Notes: generated by a model from the sequence alone, not told the origin. Positions 35,150-44,822 are shown, numbered from the stretch's first letter. The stretch: 58,621 nucleotides of DNA from Bacteroidaceae bacterium (GCA_017408685.1 JAFQUE010000003.1:1-58621), one strand, 5' to 3'. Numbers and translations: made by a program.

Positions 35150-36196
35150 ATGGCACAGATGAATTTTGGCGGCGTCATCGAGAACGTCGTGACACGTGAA
35201 GAATATCCATTGGCAAAAGCATTGGAGACATTGAAGGACGAGACAATAGCTGTAATAGGTTATGGCGTACAGGGTCCGGGCCAGTCGCTCAACCTGCGTG
35301 ACAACGGTTTCAATGTGATTGTAGGCCAGCGCAAGGATTCAAAAAGTTGGGACAAGGCCGTTGAGGACGGTTGGGTTCCCGGCGAGAACCTTTTCGAGAT
35401 TGAGGAGGCATGCGAAAAGGCAACAATCATAGAATACCTCCTTTCCGACGCAGGCCAGATTGCAGTATGGCCCACAGTGAAGAAGCACTTGACTCCGGGC
35501 AAGGCACTCTACTTCTCTCACGGATTCGGAATCACATACAAGGAGCGCACAGGCATTGTACCTCCCGCCGATGTAGACGTAATCCTCGTAGCACCTAAGG
35601 GTTCAGGTACCTCGCTGCGCCGCATGTTCCTTCAGGGCCGCGGTTTGAACTCAAGTTACGCAATCTTCCAGGACGCTACAGGACGCGCTTGGGACCGCGT
35701 AATAGCATTGGGCATTGGTGTTGGTTCGGGTTATCTTTTCGAGACCACATTCAAGCGCGAGGTTTATTCCGACCTTACAGGTGAGCGCGGCACACTCATG
35801 GGCGCCATCCAGGGTATCTTCGCTGCACAGTACGAGGTTCTGCGCAAGAACGGCCACACACCTTCCGAGGCATTCAACGAGACAGTAGAGGAGCTTTCAC
35901 AGAGCCTCATGCCACTCATCTCGGAAAACGGCATGGACTGGATGTATGCCAACTGCTCTACTACAGCACAGCGCGGTGCGCTCGACTGGTGGAAGAAGTT
36001 CCGCGACGCCACAATGCCTGTTTTCAACGAACTCTATGCCGAGGTTGCAGCAGGCAACGAGGCACAGCGCAGCATTGACACCAACTCACAGCCCGACTAC
36101 CGTCAGAAACTGGAAGAGGAGTTGCGCGAAATGCGTGAGACCGAGATGTGGCAGGCCGGAGCCGTGGTACGCAAACTCCGCCCCGAGAACAATTGA
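35150..36196 (+). CDS. ilvC: Ketol-acid reductoisomerase
   Basis: 348 residues, a short class I enzyme. It catalyses the isomerisation and NAD(P)H-dependent reduction of acetolactate in valine, leucine and isoleucine synthesis. The Rossmann motif is VIGYGVQGPGQSLNLRDNG (about 35-53), followed by SHGFGITY (about 124) and the Mg2+-binding helices (DLTGERGTLMGAIQGIFAAQYEVL, LYAEVAAGNEAQRSI). It stands alone, without the other ilv genes, with its own promoter and a strong terminator. Codon use looks biased to high expression. Confidence 0.95.
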   Translation: MAQMNFGGVIENVVTREEYPLAKALETLKDETIAVIGYGVQGPGQSLNLRDNGFNVIVGQRKDSKSWDKAVEDGWVPGENLFEIEEACEKATIIEYLLSDAGQIAVWPTVKKHLTPGKALYFSHGFGITYKERTGIVPPADVDVILVAPKGSGTSLRRMFLQGRGLNSSYAIFQDATGRAWDRVIALGIGVGSGYLFETTFKREVYSDLTGERGTLMGAIQGIFAAQYEVLRKNGHTPSEAFNETVEELSQSLMPLISENGMDWMYANCSTTAQRGALDWWKKFRDATMPVFNELYAEVAAGNEAQRSIDTNSQPDYRQKLEEELREMRETEMWQAGAVVRKLRPENN

Positions 36197-36213
36197 GAAT
36201 AGCGCATACACAT

Positions 36214-36256
36214 TACAACAATCGCCTGCAAGTTCAACTTGCAGGCGATTGTTGTA
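36214..36256. terminator. Palindromic terminator of ilvC
   Basis: A perfect inverted repeat with 21-base arms around a single C (GCCTGCAAGTT-C-AACTTGCAGGC core), 18 bp after the ilvC stop. Confidence 0.85.
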
Positions 36257-36276
36257 TTAAAAAAAGTTTATATCTC

Positions 36277-36307
36277 TTTCACATAAATATACTTTTTTTT
36301 ATCTTTG
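36277..36307 (+). promoter_or_regulatory. Promoter of the TonB-dependent receptor operon
   Basis: TTTC (36277-36280), a 19-bp spacer and TATCTTTG (36300-36307). The leader before the ATG is about 75 nt. Confidence 0.65.
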
Positions 36308-36388
36308 TAGGTTAGCAGGCGGCTTTCTGCACCACCACAAAACCGCCAAACAACAAAGTATTTAAGTATCAATTCATTATAAATTATC

Positions 36389-39019
36389 ATGATTAAATCA
36401 AAGTTCGCAGCATTTTTGTTGCTATGTCTCGCCTGCATAACAGGCGCCAATGCACAGGAACAGTCTGCCACGAAAACCGGGGACGGCAAAATCAAACAGC
36501 CGCCCGCACGTATGCTCTATGCCGACACGCTCCTGCTCAAGGAGGCAAACGCAGTGGACAACGTCATTACCATCAATGACGAGGGCAATGAGTCGTACAC
36601 ATTCTCCGAAGGGCAGCTTGGTGACGATGATGACTACGCAGGAACAACCGCAATGGTCTCATCGAATGATGACTACTTCCTTTCCGAAGTAGGTTATCTG
36701 TTCAGTCCCATGCGTTTCCGCGTTCGTGCATACGAGTCAATGTACAACAACGTCTATGCCAACGGCGTGCTCATAAATGACGCCGAGAGAGGACAATTCA
36801 GTTACGGAATGATTGGCGGTCTCAACGACGCTACCCGCAACAAGGAGGGCGCGACCTATCTTGAGCACAACCGTTTCGGTTTCAGCACCATTGGCGGTGC
36901 AAGCAACATAAACATGCGTGCCAGCCAATATGCCGCAGGCAACAAGGTATCACTTGTAGGCTGTAACCGCAACTACCTTGCCCGCCTTATGTACACAGGT
37001 TCTACGGGTCTCATGCAGAACGGTTGGGCGTTCACGGCCTCGGCTTCATACCGTTGGGCGAACGAGGGTGTAATTGAAGGAACATTCTACAACTCACTGG
37101 GTTACTTCCTTGCCGCCGAGAAGAAAATCAACGACAAGCATAGCATTTCTATTGCCACATGGGGTTCACCCACCGAGCGTGCACAGCAAGGTGCCGCAAC
37201 AGAAGAGGCATACTGGCTGGCCGGTACCCATTATTACAACCCCAACTGGGGATATCAGGACGGCAAGAAACGCAATGCCCGCGTGGTGAATTCATTTGAG
37301 CCTGCTGTCCTTTTCACATGGGACTACAAGATAAACGACAGAATGCAGTTGACCACATCACTGTTCGGCAAATATTCAATGTACAGCACAACAGCCCTCG
37401 GCTGGAACGGCAACGCAGCCGACCCGCGCCCCAACTACTACAAGAACCTGCCAAGTTCGGCATTCGATGTATGGGACATTGAATATACCCCTACTGAAGA
37501 CGAATTGTCGGACTACATGCAACTCTACAACCAATGGACATCGAGCAAAGCCAACCGCCAGCTCGACTGGAACTACATGTATTTTGCCAACCGTCAGGCA
37601 AACGCCGTTGGCGGCGAGTGTCTTTACTATGTAGAGCGCCGTCACAACGACCAGTTGGCACTCAACCTGGGTTCAACACTAAACATTGAGTTCGACAAGT
37701 ACAACACCGGTACAGTGGGACTTAACCTGGGAAGCACCAAAGGTATGCACTACAAAACAATGAGCGACCTGCTGGGTGCAGACAAGTACACCGACATCGA
37801 CAAGTTCTCGGTCGGGGACTTCGGGCCAAGCAGCGACTATGTACAGAATGACATAGACAACCCCAACCGCCGGATTGGTGTAGGTGACGTTTTCGGATAT
37901 GATTATGACCTGAATGTCAACAAAGCGAACCTCTTCTACCAGCACCGTTTCGACAAAGGCATTTACCACCTGTTTGCAGGCGCCCACCTCGAGGGGACCA
38001 CAATGGAGCGTTACGGTCACATGCGCAACGGACGTGCGGCTCTCTTTTCAAAGGGCAGCAGCGGCACTGCCTACTTCCTTGGTGGAGGTGCCAAGTTCGG
38101 TCTCATCATGCAGTTTGATGCATACAACACACTCTCTTTCGGTTGGGGTTACGAGAACCGTGCGCCCATCGCATACAACTCGTTCATTGCTCCACGTATG
38201 CGCAACGACTTTGTACAGGGACTCGAGAACGAGAACATCCTCAATGCCGAAGTCTCTTACAGCCTGAATGCTGGTCCGGTGACAGCAAAGGTTAGCGGAT
38301 ATGCAACCATGTTCAACGACTGTGTTGAGCAGAATGCTTTCTACAATGACTCTGAAGCACAGTTCACATACCTCACAATGACAGCTGTCGACAAAGTACA
38401 CTATGGTCTTGAGGCTGCCGTTGTATACAACATAACATCGTCACTTTCGGTGAACGCTGTCGCTTCGGTGGGCAATGCCGAGTACAGGAACAACGCCAAA
38501 GGTTTCCTGATAAGCGAGAACGAGGATGTGTTGCATTACGAGAATGTCTACATGAAAGGAGTCAAGGTCGACGGCACCCCTCTCACAGCATTGAGCCTTG
38601 GCGTGGACTACAACGTAAGCGGCTGGTACCTGAGCGCAAACGTCAACTACTACGACAGGATATATATCGACGCTTCAAGATACGCACGTCTTGAAAAAGT
38701 TGTCGGTTTGCCAACTATTGACGCCACAACAGGCGAGGAAATCCTCAACATCCCCACCCAGTTCAAGGGTAAAGGTGGTTTCATGGTAGACGCGTCTATT
38801 GGCAAGAGCATTAATTTGAGGGGCGGAAACAGACTCAACATAAACTTGAGCCTGAACAACATCCTCAACAACCAGAAGATGATTACAGGCGGTTACGAGC
38901 AGAACCGTGGCGACAGCAACTCGCAAGGCGAGGCACGCGTATACAAGTTCTCGAAGAACCCTTACCTCTACTATGCCAATGCATTCAATGCATACCTGAA
39001 CATCGGTTTCCGTTTCTAA
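36389..39019 (+). CDS. TonB-dependent receptor without carboxypeptidase-like domain
   Basis: 876 residues with a signal peptide (cleavage after about residue 22, GANAQ). A plug-like region (about 60-190; VGYLFSPMRFRVRAYESMYNNVYANGVLINDAERGQFSYGMIGGLND) precedes a long barrel with many aromatic girdle residues and the C-terminal AYLNIGFRF. It imports an unknown ligand using TonB energy. The usual N-terminal carboxypeptidase-regulatory domain of SusC-like proteins is absent. It is the first gene of a three-gene operon with two lipoproteins (22-bp and 22-bp gaps). Confidence 0.85.
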   Translation: MIKSKFAAFLLLCLACITGANAQEQSATKTGDGKIKQPPARMLYADTLLLKEANAVDNVITINDEGNESYTFSEGQLGDDDDYAGTTAMVSSNDDYFLSEVGYLFSPMRFRVRAYESMYNNVYANGVLINDAERGQFSYGMIGGLNDATRNKEGATYLEHNRFGFSTIGGASNINMRASQYAAGNKVSLVGCNRNYLARLMYTGSTGLMQNGWAFTASASYRWANEGVIEGTFYNSLGYFLAAEKKINDKHSISIATWGSPTERAQQGAATEEAYWLAGTHYYNPNWGYQDGKKRNARVVNSFEPAVLFTWDYKINDRMQLTTSLFGKYSMYSTTALGWNGNAADPRPNYYKNLPSSAFDVWDIEYTPTEDELSDYMQLYNQWTSSKANRQLDWNYMYFANRQANAVGGECLYYVERRHNDQLALNLGSTLNIEFDKYNTGTVGLNLGSTKGMHYKTMSDLLGADKYTDIDKFSVGDFGPSSDYVQNDIDNPNRRIGVGDVFGYDYDLNVNKANLFYQHRFDKGIYHLFAGAHLEGTTMERYGHMRNGRAALFSKGSSGTAYFLGGGAKFGLIMQFDAYNTLSFGWGYENRAPIAYNSFIAPRMRNDFVQGLENENILNAEVSYSLNAGPVTAKVSGYATMFNDCVEQNAFYNDSEAQFTYLTMTAVDKVHYGLEAAVVYNITSSLSVNAVASVGNAEYRNNAKGFLISENEDVLHYENVYMKGVKVDGTPLTALSLGVDYNVSGWYLSANVNYYDRIYIDASRYARLEKVVGLPTIDATTGEEILNIPTQFKGKGGFMVDASIGKSINLRGGNRLNINLSLNNILNNQKMITGGYEQNRGDSNSQGEARVYKFSKNPYLYYANAFNAYLNIGFRF

Positions 39020-39040
39020 CATAAAAAAGAGGATATAATT

Positions 39041-39874
39041 ATGAAAACAATTAAATATATATCAGTACTTGCACTCACGCTCTTCACAGCAACATCGTGC
39101 ATGAACGTGTTCGACGAACCGGAGTTCAATGTTTTTCCATTCGGAAATAATGAAATAGGCGAGGCAAACACCACCATCGACGAACTCAAGACAATGTTTG
39201 CTTCCACAATTTCGGCAAGCGGCGTAAAGGAGGTAACAGACAGCATAATTATCGAAGGTGTCGTTGTTGCCGACGACGCTCAAGGCAATGTATACAAGCA
39301 ACTTATCATAAATGACACGACAGGTGCCATAATCATTGGCGTGAACGACGTAGGTCTCTACTCAATGACACCGGTGGGCCAACGTATACGCATTGACTGC
39401 CGCGGATTGCATGTAGGCGGTTACGGCAAGATGGCACAGGTGGGCGGTCTCTACAATGGCGGCATAGGCCGAATGAACCAGTACCTGTTCCCACAACACG
39501 TGCGCCTGATAGGTGCCCCCGACAGGACACAGCGCGAGATGACACCCGAGGTCATTGACGAGTCATTCTTTACAAACGAGAACAAGGACAAGCTTGCAAA
39601 GTATGTGCGCCTTGAGAACGTGGAGATTACCGAGGCCGACGGCACAGCGCTATGGGCACCGGCAGAACTTGACCCTACAGAATCAGGTATTGTAGAACGC
39701 CACATAAAGATGGGCAAGACCAACATTGTGTTGCGCATGAGTACATATGCCGACTTTGCAAACGAGATTATCCCCGATGGCAAACTCAACATCAACGGTG
39801 TTCTCACACGCTTCAAGGACTATTGGCAGTTCGTAATCAATGCAACAAGCGATATCGAGCAAATTCAGGAATAA
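39041..39874 (+). CDS. DUF5689 lipoprotein (OB-fold-like)
   Basis: 277 residues with a lipoprotein signal (LALTLFTATSCMN; Cys near 20), so probably on the outer membrane. The middle (about 60-200) matches DUF5689: SIIIEGVVVADDAQGNVYKQLIINDTTGAIIIGVND, then GQRIRIDCRGLHVGGYGKMAQVGG and a C-terminal GKLNINGVLTRFKDYWQFVINATSDIE. Similar OB-like folds are found in extracellular nucleases. It likely cooperates with the receptor upstream as a surface ligand-binding subunit. The ligand is unknown. Confidence 0.82.
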   Translation: MKTIKYISVLALTLFTATSCMNVFDEPEFNVFPFGNNEIGEANTTIDELKTMFASTISASGVKEVTDSIIIEGVVVADDAQGNVYKQLIINDTTGAIIIGVNDVGLYSMTPVGQRIRIDCRGLHVGGYGKMAQVGGLYNGGIGRMNQYLFPQHVRLIGAPDRTQREMTPEVIDESFFTNENKDKLAKYVRLENVEITEADGTALWAPAELDPTESGIVERHIKMGKTNIVLRMSTYADFANEIIPDGKLNINGVLTRFKDYWQFVINATSDIEQIQE

Positions 39875-39895
39875 TAATAAAAACAATATAAAACC

Positions 39896-42475
39896 ATGAA
39901 AATCAAAAATTTATTTTTGGCAGCGATGACCCTATTCGCATTCAGTGCGTGTACATTCATCCCTGAATCGCCCTACGATTTCCCTCTCGACGATTCAACC
40001 GAAGGTGGCGCGGCCAATGGAGGTACAACTGAAGAGGGTGTCTACATCAACGAGACATTTGCTTCAAGTTTCGGCGTTTTCAGCACCGTAGAGACCGTGG
40101 GCAACACCCCTTGGATTATCGACTACAAGACAGCAAAGGCAACATCGTATGTTGACGGCGTAAACAATGCCGCAGAAAGTTGGCTTATATCAACCCCTGT
40201 CGACTTCACAAACGAGACTGAGGCATTTGTGGCATTCGAGTACATCATCCGCTACTCCGAGAGCGGCAAGGTTGCCAAGAACCACCAGTTGCTCATCAGT
40301 TCAGACTATGCAGGTGACCCCGCAAAGGCGACATGGACCGACCTGCCATATGGCGCGGTAGAAGGCAGCGACTGGACAACATTCTACAAGGCAAACGTGG
40401 CTGTACCGACCGACTTCCTTAAGAAAAGCGGAATTGTATTTGCACTCCGTTACACAGCCACAACAAAGGCCGGCACATGGGAGGTAAAGAACTTCAAGGT
40501 TGCCCATGGCACAGCCGCTGAGCCCGAAAAACCCGAGGACGCACAGGAATACACAGTTGCCGAGGCTATGGCAGCCTTTACAGGCACAGCAAAGCCTGCT
40601 ATTGTAAAGGGTTATATCGTAGGTACAGTAAACGGTCAGGTATATACTGAGGGTTGCGTCTTCAGCGGAACAGCGGAGTCAAATACCAACCTTCTTATTG
40701 CCGACAATGCCGATGAGACAGACTACAACAACTGTATGCCTGTACAGTTGCCAAGCGGCGCAGTGCGCAGTGCATTGAACCTTGTAGACAACCCAGGCAA
40801 CTACAAGAAGCAGGTAACCCTCACCGGTAGCCTTGAGAAATATTTTGGCGTTACAGGTTTGAAGAGCGTATCGAAGTATGTCATCGACGGCGTAACTCCA
40901 GAAGAGCCCGAGACTCCCGAGGGTGCATACATCAGCGAATCTTTTGCAACAAGTTTCGGTACATTCACAACACAGGAGACAGTAGGCAACTATCCTTGGG
41001 TAATCGACTTCAGCACAGCAAAGGCAACATCGTATGTTGACGGCGTAAACAATGCCGCAGAAAGTTGGCTCGTATCACCGACAATCGACCTCACAAACGA
41101 GACAGAAGCATACATCGCATTCGAATATATCATCCGTTATGCCGAAAGCGGCAAGGTTGCCGACAACCACCAGTTGCTTATTTGTAACGACTTCTCGGGC
41201 GATGTTGCAACAGCATCATGGGTGAATATTCCTTATGGTGCTGTCGAGGGAGTCGACTGGCAAACATTCTACAAGGCAAATGTTGCAGTTCCTGCAGAGT
41301 TCCTTGGCAATAGCACTGTTACTTTCGCACTCCGCTACATGGCAACAAGCAAGGCCGGAACATGGGAAGTAAAGAACTTTGTTGTTGCACACGGTGCAGC
41401 AACAGGCGAGACACCGGAAGAACCCGAGACACCCGACACACCTGTTGTTCCAAGCGGTGAGAACCTGCTTGCCAACGGCAGTTTCGAGGATTGGAGCGGC
41501 AGTTCTCCAATTGCTTGGGGAGAAGGGAACGTCGGTCATAACGCCACTATTGCCCAGAGCAACGAGGCACGCACAGGCAGTTATTCGGTTATTGTAAACG
41601 GAACAACAACCAACAAGCGCCTTGCCTCAAAGAGTTACACCCTTGCAGCCGGTACATACACATTCAGCGTATATGTAAAGGCAAACGGAGCAGACGCCGG
41701 TCATTGCCGTATAGGATATGTACCTCTCACCAACGGTGTTGCAGGACAGTATAAATATGAGACACCTGCTGCTTCGGCAGCGCCTGCCGAGTGGACTCCA
41801 AGAGTATACGAGTTCACACTCACAGAGCAGACAGAGGTTGCGTTTGTTGTAATGAACAACAAGACAGGCAACGGCGCTTCATTCCTTGTCGACGACGCTT
41901 CATTGACAACAACCGACGGTTCAATCTCCGGTGGCGGCAATGAGGAAGGCGGTGATGAGGAAGAACCCGAGACTCCTGCAGCAGGAGGCGAATACCTTAA
42001 CGAGACATTCGCTACAGACCTCGGTTCATTCAAGACTCAGGAAGTTGTAGGCAATTTCCCATGGGTATTTGCAGCCAATTATGGTGCAAAGGCTTCAGGT
42101 TACTCAAACGGTGCAAGCCAGGATGCTGAAAGTTGGTTGATTTCACCGGCAATGAACCTCGCTGGCGAGACAGCAGCAAACATTGCCTTTGATTATGTAA
42201 TAAATAAGGGAGATGTAAATGCAGCCGCTGCAAACCACAAACTGCTTGTAACAAACAACTACACAGGCGATGTAACAACCACAGAGTGGGTTGAGGTTGA
42301 CTTTGGTGCAGTGAACAACAATAACTGGACATTCCACAACACAGGAGAGATTGCACTACCGGGTTCAGTAATGGGTAAGTCTGCAGTTGTCGTTGCATTC
42401 AAGTATATGTCAACAACAGCAAACTCAAGTACTTGGGAAATAAAGAACGTTGTCGTTTCAAGCGCAACAAAATAA
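39896..42475 (+). CDS. Large surface lipoprotein with choice-of-anchor J, DUF6359-like and CBM-like domains
   Basis: 859 residues with a lipoprotein signal (LFAFSACTF; Cys near 19). Domain order: choice-of-anchor J 1 (about 48-205), DUF6359-like OB domain (about 215-330; YTVAEAMAAFTG...AIVKGYIVGTVNGQVY), anchor J 2 (about 342-500), a CBM4/9-like sandwich (about 520-675; LLANGSFEDWSG) and anchor J 3 (about 700-859). Acidic PEEPETP linkers separate them. Anchor J 1 and 2 are so alike that 56 bases are identical at 40130-40185 and 41015-41070. It likely binds a polymer at the cell surface for the receptor. Not an enzyme as far as I can see. Confidence 0.82.
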   Translation: MKIKNLFLAAMTLFAFSACTFIPESPYDFPLDDSTEGGAANGGTTEEGVYINETFASSFGVFSTVETVGNTPWIIDYKTAKATSYVDGVNNAAESWLISTPVDFTNETEAFVAFEYIIRYSESGKVAKNHQLLISSDYAGDPAKATWTDLPYGAVEGSDWTTFYKANVAVPTDFLKKSGIVFALRYTATTKAGTWEVKNFKVAHGTAAEPEKPEDAQEYTVAEAMAAFTGTAKPAIVKGYIVGTVNGQVYTEGCVFSGTAESNTNLLIADNADETDYNNCMPVQLPSGAVRSALNLVDNPGNYKKQVTLTGSLEKYFGVTGLKSVSKYVIDGVTPEEPETPEGAYISESFATSFGTFTTQETVGNYPWVIDFSTAKATSYVDGVNNAAESWLVSPTIDLTNETEAYIAFEYIIRYAESGKVADNHQLLICNDFSGDVATASWVNIPYGAVEGVDWQTFYKANVAVPAEFLGNSTVTFALRYMATSKAGTWEVKNFVVAHGAATGETPEEPETPDTPVVPSGENLLANGSFEDWSGSSPIAWGEGNVGHNATIAQSNEARTGSYSVIVNGTTTNKRLASKSYTLAAGTYTFSVYVKANGADAGHCRIGYVPLTNGVAGQYKYETPAASAAPAEWTPRVYEFTLTEQTEVAFVVMNNKTGNGASFLVDDASLTTTDGSISGGGNEEGGDEEEPETPAAGGEYLNETFATDLGSFKTQEVVGNFPWVFAANYGAKASGYSNGASQDAESWLISPAMNLAGETAANIAFDYVINKGDVNAAAANHKLLVTNNYTGDVTTTEWVEVDFGAVNNNNWTFHNTGEIALPGSVMGKSAVVVAFKYMSTTANSSTWEIKNVVVSSATK

Positions 42476-42500
42476 GCATGTAAAAATGCCGATAAAATAA

Positions 42501-42538
42501 AACAAATGCGATGGGCTAACCCATCGCATTTGTTTTTA
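42501..42538 (+). terminator. Terminator of the receptor operon
   Basis: A 15-bp perfect stem (GCGATGGG/CCCATCGC core) with loop CTAA, followed by TTTTT. Confidence 0.9.
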
Positions 42539-42550
42539 TAATATCGACAA

Positions 42551-42627
42551 TCTGTACTCTGTACTCTGTTATCTGTACTCTGTTATCTGTACTCTGTTAT
42601 CTGTACTCTATTATTTGTACTCTATTT
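42551..42627. repeat. 14-bp tandem repeat
   Basis: Five to six copies of CTGTACTCTGTTAT, the last two degenerate. The array runs up to and over the stop codon of the M28 gene (42622-42624). Possibly variable between strains. Confidence 0.85.
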
Positions 42628-44337
42628 TTGTGTTATATACATATCCACCAGCGGAACAACAACAAGTACATCAAGCACGGCAAGCATGAGCACCGCACCA
42701 AGGGCACCTATTGTAAGCGCCATTGCCAAGGCATAGAGGAACGAGAAGGCATGCAACAGGATAAGCGCAATTGCCAACAAGAACCACACCTTTAGTTTCG
42801 TTATCCTGTACAGCATAACAGCAACAGTTGCAACCGCCAAGGGAATAAAGAACATAAGGTTCTCGTTTATTGCAACAAGCAACAGCAGGCTCAGGAACAT
42901 CATTAAAAGAAGAGTACCATAAAGTTTGTTTGTCGACAACTGTACCGCAGCCTTTGCTCCTGCACTCAAACGTATTGAACCGGAAGTTGCGTCAACAATC
43001 TTGCAACGCTGCCTGATGTGCCCCCCTGCAACCAGCAGCACCATTACGACAACTGATACCGTCATTGCCACATTGTCGAACTGTATGCCCTGTACAATAC
43101 CGAAAGGTTTGAACGTGACACCGGTGACAAGGCACAAGAGATAAGCAACAAGTTCACCGGCCGCAAGCACTGCCAAGGCAACAAGAAGAGAATTCAATGC
43201 CACGCGCAACACTCTCCTCAATTGCACACGCCCGCGCAAAATCTCCACCACAAGCATAACGGCAAACAGCACAAATATAATTGAGTTAAGCAGGATATAC
43301 TGCCCTTTGGTAAAGTTGAACAAGCCAAGCAATGGCAAAGTAAAATTGATGGTATCATCTGACGCAACAAGAGCGTTGCGGTTTGAATATTCCGCACCGG
43401 TAATATACCTGCGCACAACGGGAACAACCTGCGAACCATAGTGCTGTATGGACTTTGGAGTTACATTGGAGAGATTGTCAAGGTCGGTATGGTAGTGGTT
43501 TATATCGGCAATGGTAGAGAAGTTCATGCCGGGTATTTCATCCTTCACAATAGTAAAATCGGTAAAGTTGGGCATGAAACCATATACTACGGTTGTCAAT
43601 GAATATGTGAAAGGATATTCGGCTGCCGAGGCATAGAGTTCCATGATTTTTTCATTGCCGGGAGAAGTCTCAAAAAGCAGTGCGGGACCGAACGGGCCGC
43701 GAGCCTCAAGATTTATCATGAAACCCACATCGTTGAACTCCTCGCGGTTGTTCTCCCAAATGGCCTTCATACCCTTCATACCAACCTCTTCGGCGTCGGT
43801 GAAGAGGACCTTTATACCTTGTTTCCAATCGCTCTTATAATTCAAGGCCTGTTTTACGCTCTCCAATATCACCCCCACGCCGTAGCCGTCATCGGCAGCA
43901 CCAAAGGACCATACTGTATCATTTTTGGCAATGGGCTGCGAGTAACGCGAATCGTAGTGCGCAACCATGAGAAGGTACGTAGGTTGCCCGCCATGGTTCA
44001 ACGGTTCAAACGTTGCAAGCACGTCTGTTGCGTCAAAGGTGTATGTCACATGTTTATTTTCAGGCCCGGTGAGCGATTTATATTCAAAGAGCCGTACAGT
44101 ATCGGCGCCGAGTTGTTCGAGCCTTGAAACAAGATAATCACGCACCTCGGCACGTTCAGCCGGGTGCGCCACCGAATGGTGCTTGCGCGAAATCACCTCA
44201 ATATCCTTCACCACCCGCTCTGCGGAAAATCCCGGAGAATCAACACTCTCGACAGCAGGACGACTGCCCCAACCGTATGCAACCAGCCCAATCGCTACTG
44301 CAACTGCCGCTAACAGAAAAATCCTTACTTTATTCAT
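42622..44337 (-). CDS. Membrane-anchored M28 metallopeptidase
   Basis: 571 residues. An N-terminal membrane helix or signal anchor (about 5-25) precedes a periplasmic di-zinc M28 domain (about 40-325). Likely zinc ligands are His and Asp in VAHYDSRYSQP, Asp in GAADDGYGVG, Glu in LFTDAEEVGMKG and a His in HYHTDLDNLSN. The C-terminal 240 residues hold about seven membrane helices (e.g. YILLNSIIFVLFAVMLVVEIL). This is the layout of Fxna/ERMP1-type peptidases. It would trim peptides outside the inner membrane. No operon partner; the 3' end touches a tandem repeat. Confidence 0.87.
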   Translation of the reverse strand: MNKVRIFLLAAVAVAIGLVAYGWGSRPAVESVDSPGFSAERVVKDIEVISRKHHSVAHPAERAEVRDYLVSRLEQLGADTVRLFEYKSLTGPENKHVTYTFDATDVLATFEPLNHGGQPTYLLMVAHYDSRYSQPIAKNDTVWSFGAADDGYGVGVILESVKQALNYKSDWKQGIKVLFTDAEEVGMKGMKAIWENNREEFNDVGFMINLEARGPFGPALLFETSPGNEKIMELYASAAEYPFTYSLTTVVYGFMPNFTDFTIVKDEIPGMNFSTIADINHYHTDLDNLSNVTPKSIQHYGSQVVPVVRRYITGAEYSNRNALVASDDTINFTLPLLGLFNFTKGQYILLNSIIFVLFAVMLVVEILRGRVQLRRVLRVALNSLLVALAVLAAGELVAYLLCLVTGVTFKPFGIVQGIQFDNVAMTVSVVVMVLLVAGGHIRQRCKIVDATSGSIRLSAGAKAAVQLSTNKLYGTLLLMMFLSLLLLVAINENLMFFIPLAVATVAVMLYRITKLKVWFLLAIALILLHAFSFLYALAMALTIGALGAVLMLAVLDVLVVVPLVDMYITQK

Positions 44338-44460
44338 AACATCAAGTTTAGAAACTGCTTATTTTGTGCTAAAATAGCAAAAAAATGAACAAAGCGTAAA
44401 ACTGCAGCCGCACAAATTGAACTTTAAAGCAGATAAGTTATAAAGTTTGTCAACAAATTG

Positions 44461-44482
44461 AGGGTGACCCAAAAGTCACCCT
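44461..44482 (-). terminator. GGGTGAC hairpin downstream of the small gene
   Basis: An 8-bp stem AGGGTGAC/GTCACCCT with loop CCAAAA, related to the other GGGTGACCC hairpins. It follows the minus-strand gene at 44514-44822. Confidence 0.6.
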
Positions 44483-44513
44483 GACACGACGTTTGGCAAA
44501 ATGTCGGCGTTGT

Positions 44514-44822
44514 CTATTTCTTGTCTTGGATTCCGAACGAAAGCCACACTTCGGGAGAAAAACGTTGCTTTATTGGTGTTTTAGAAGCGTTGAATGCCTC
44601 CTTAAGTTCTTCAAGACAGGCATGGGCAGCCTCGCGCGCTTCCTTCAATTTGGCTTCGGCAACATCCTGTTCGGCGCCGGCCTGCTCAAGTGCACTGCAT
44701 GCAGTCGACAACCTGTCGACATCCACAGCAATACCATTCTTTGCAAGCACATCGATCTGTTTCCTGACACCTTCAATCAAAGATTGAGCCTTTGCAATAG
44801 GCTCCATATAAATTTTGTTCAT
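44514..44822 (-). CDS. Small helical protein of unknown function
   Basis: 102 residues, almost wholly helical and charged, with a coiled-coil-like core (STACSALEQAGAEQDVAEAKLKEAREAAHACLEELKEAF). No signal peptide or membrane segment. The ordered amphipathic heptads and a GGGTGAC-type terminator downstream argue that it is a real gene. I do not recognise a family. It is a single gene between M28 and the divergent fabG. Confidence 0.65.
   Translation of the reverse strand: MNKIYMEPIAKAQSLIEGVRKQIDVLAKNGIAVDVDRLSTACSALEQAGAEQDVAEAKLKEAREAAHACLEELKEAFNASKTPIKQRFSPEVWLSFGIQDKK

Noticed and set aside
38048-38401. Open frames antisense to the TonB receptor and other large genes
   Set aside because: These are shadows of the codon pattern of strongly coding genes, without starts, signals or conserved motifs of their own.
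42551-42627. CRISPR array
   Set aside because: The units are 14 bp and directly adjacent, with no unique spacers, and there are no cas genes.
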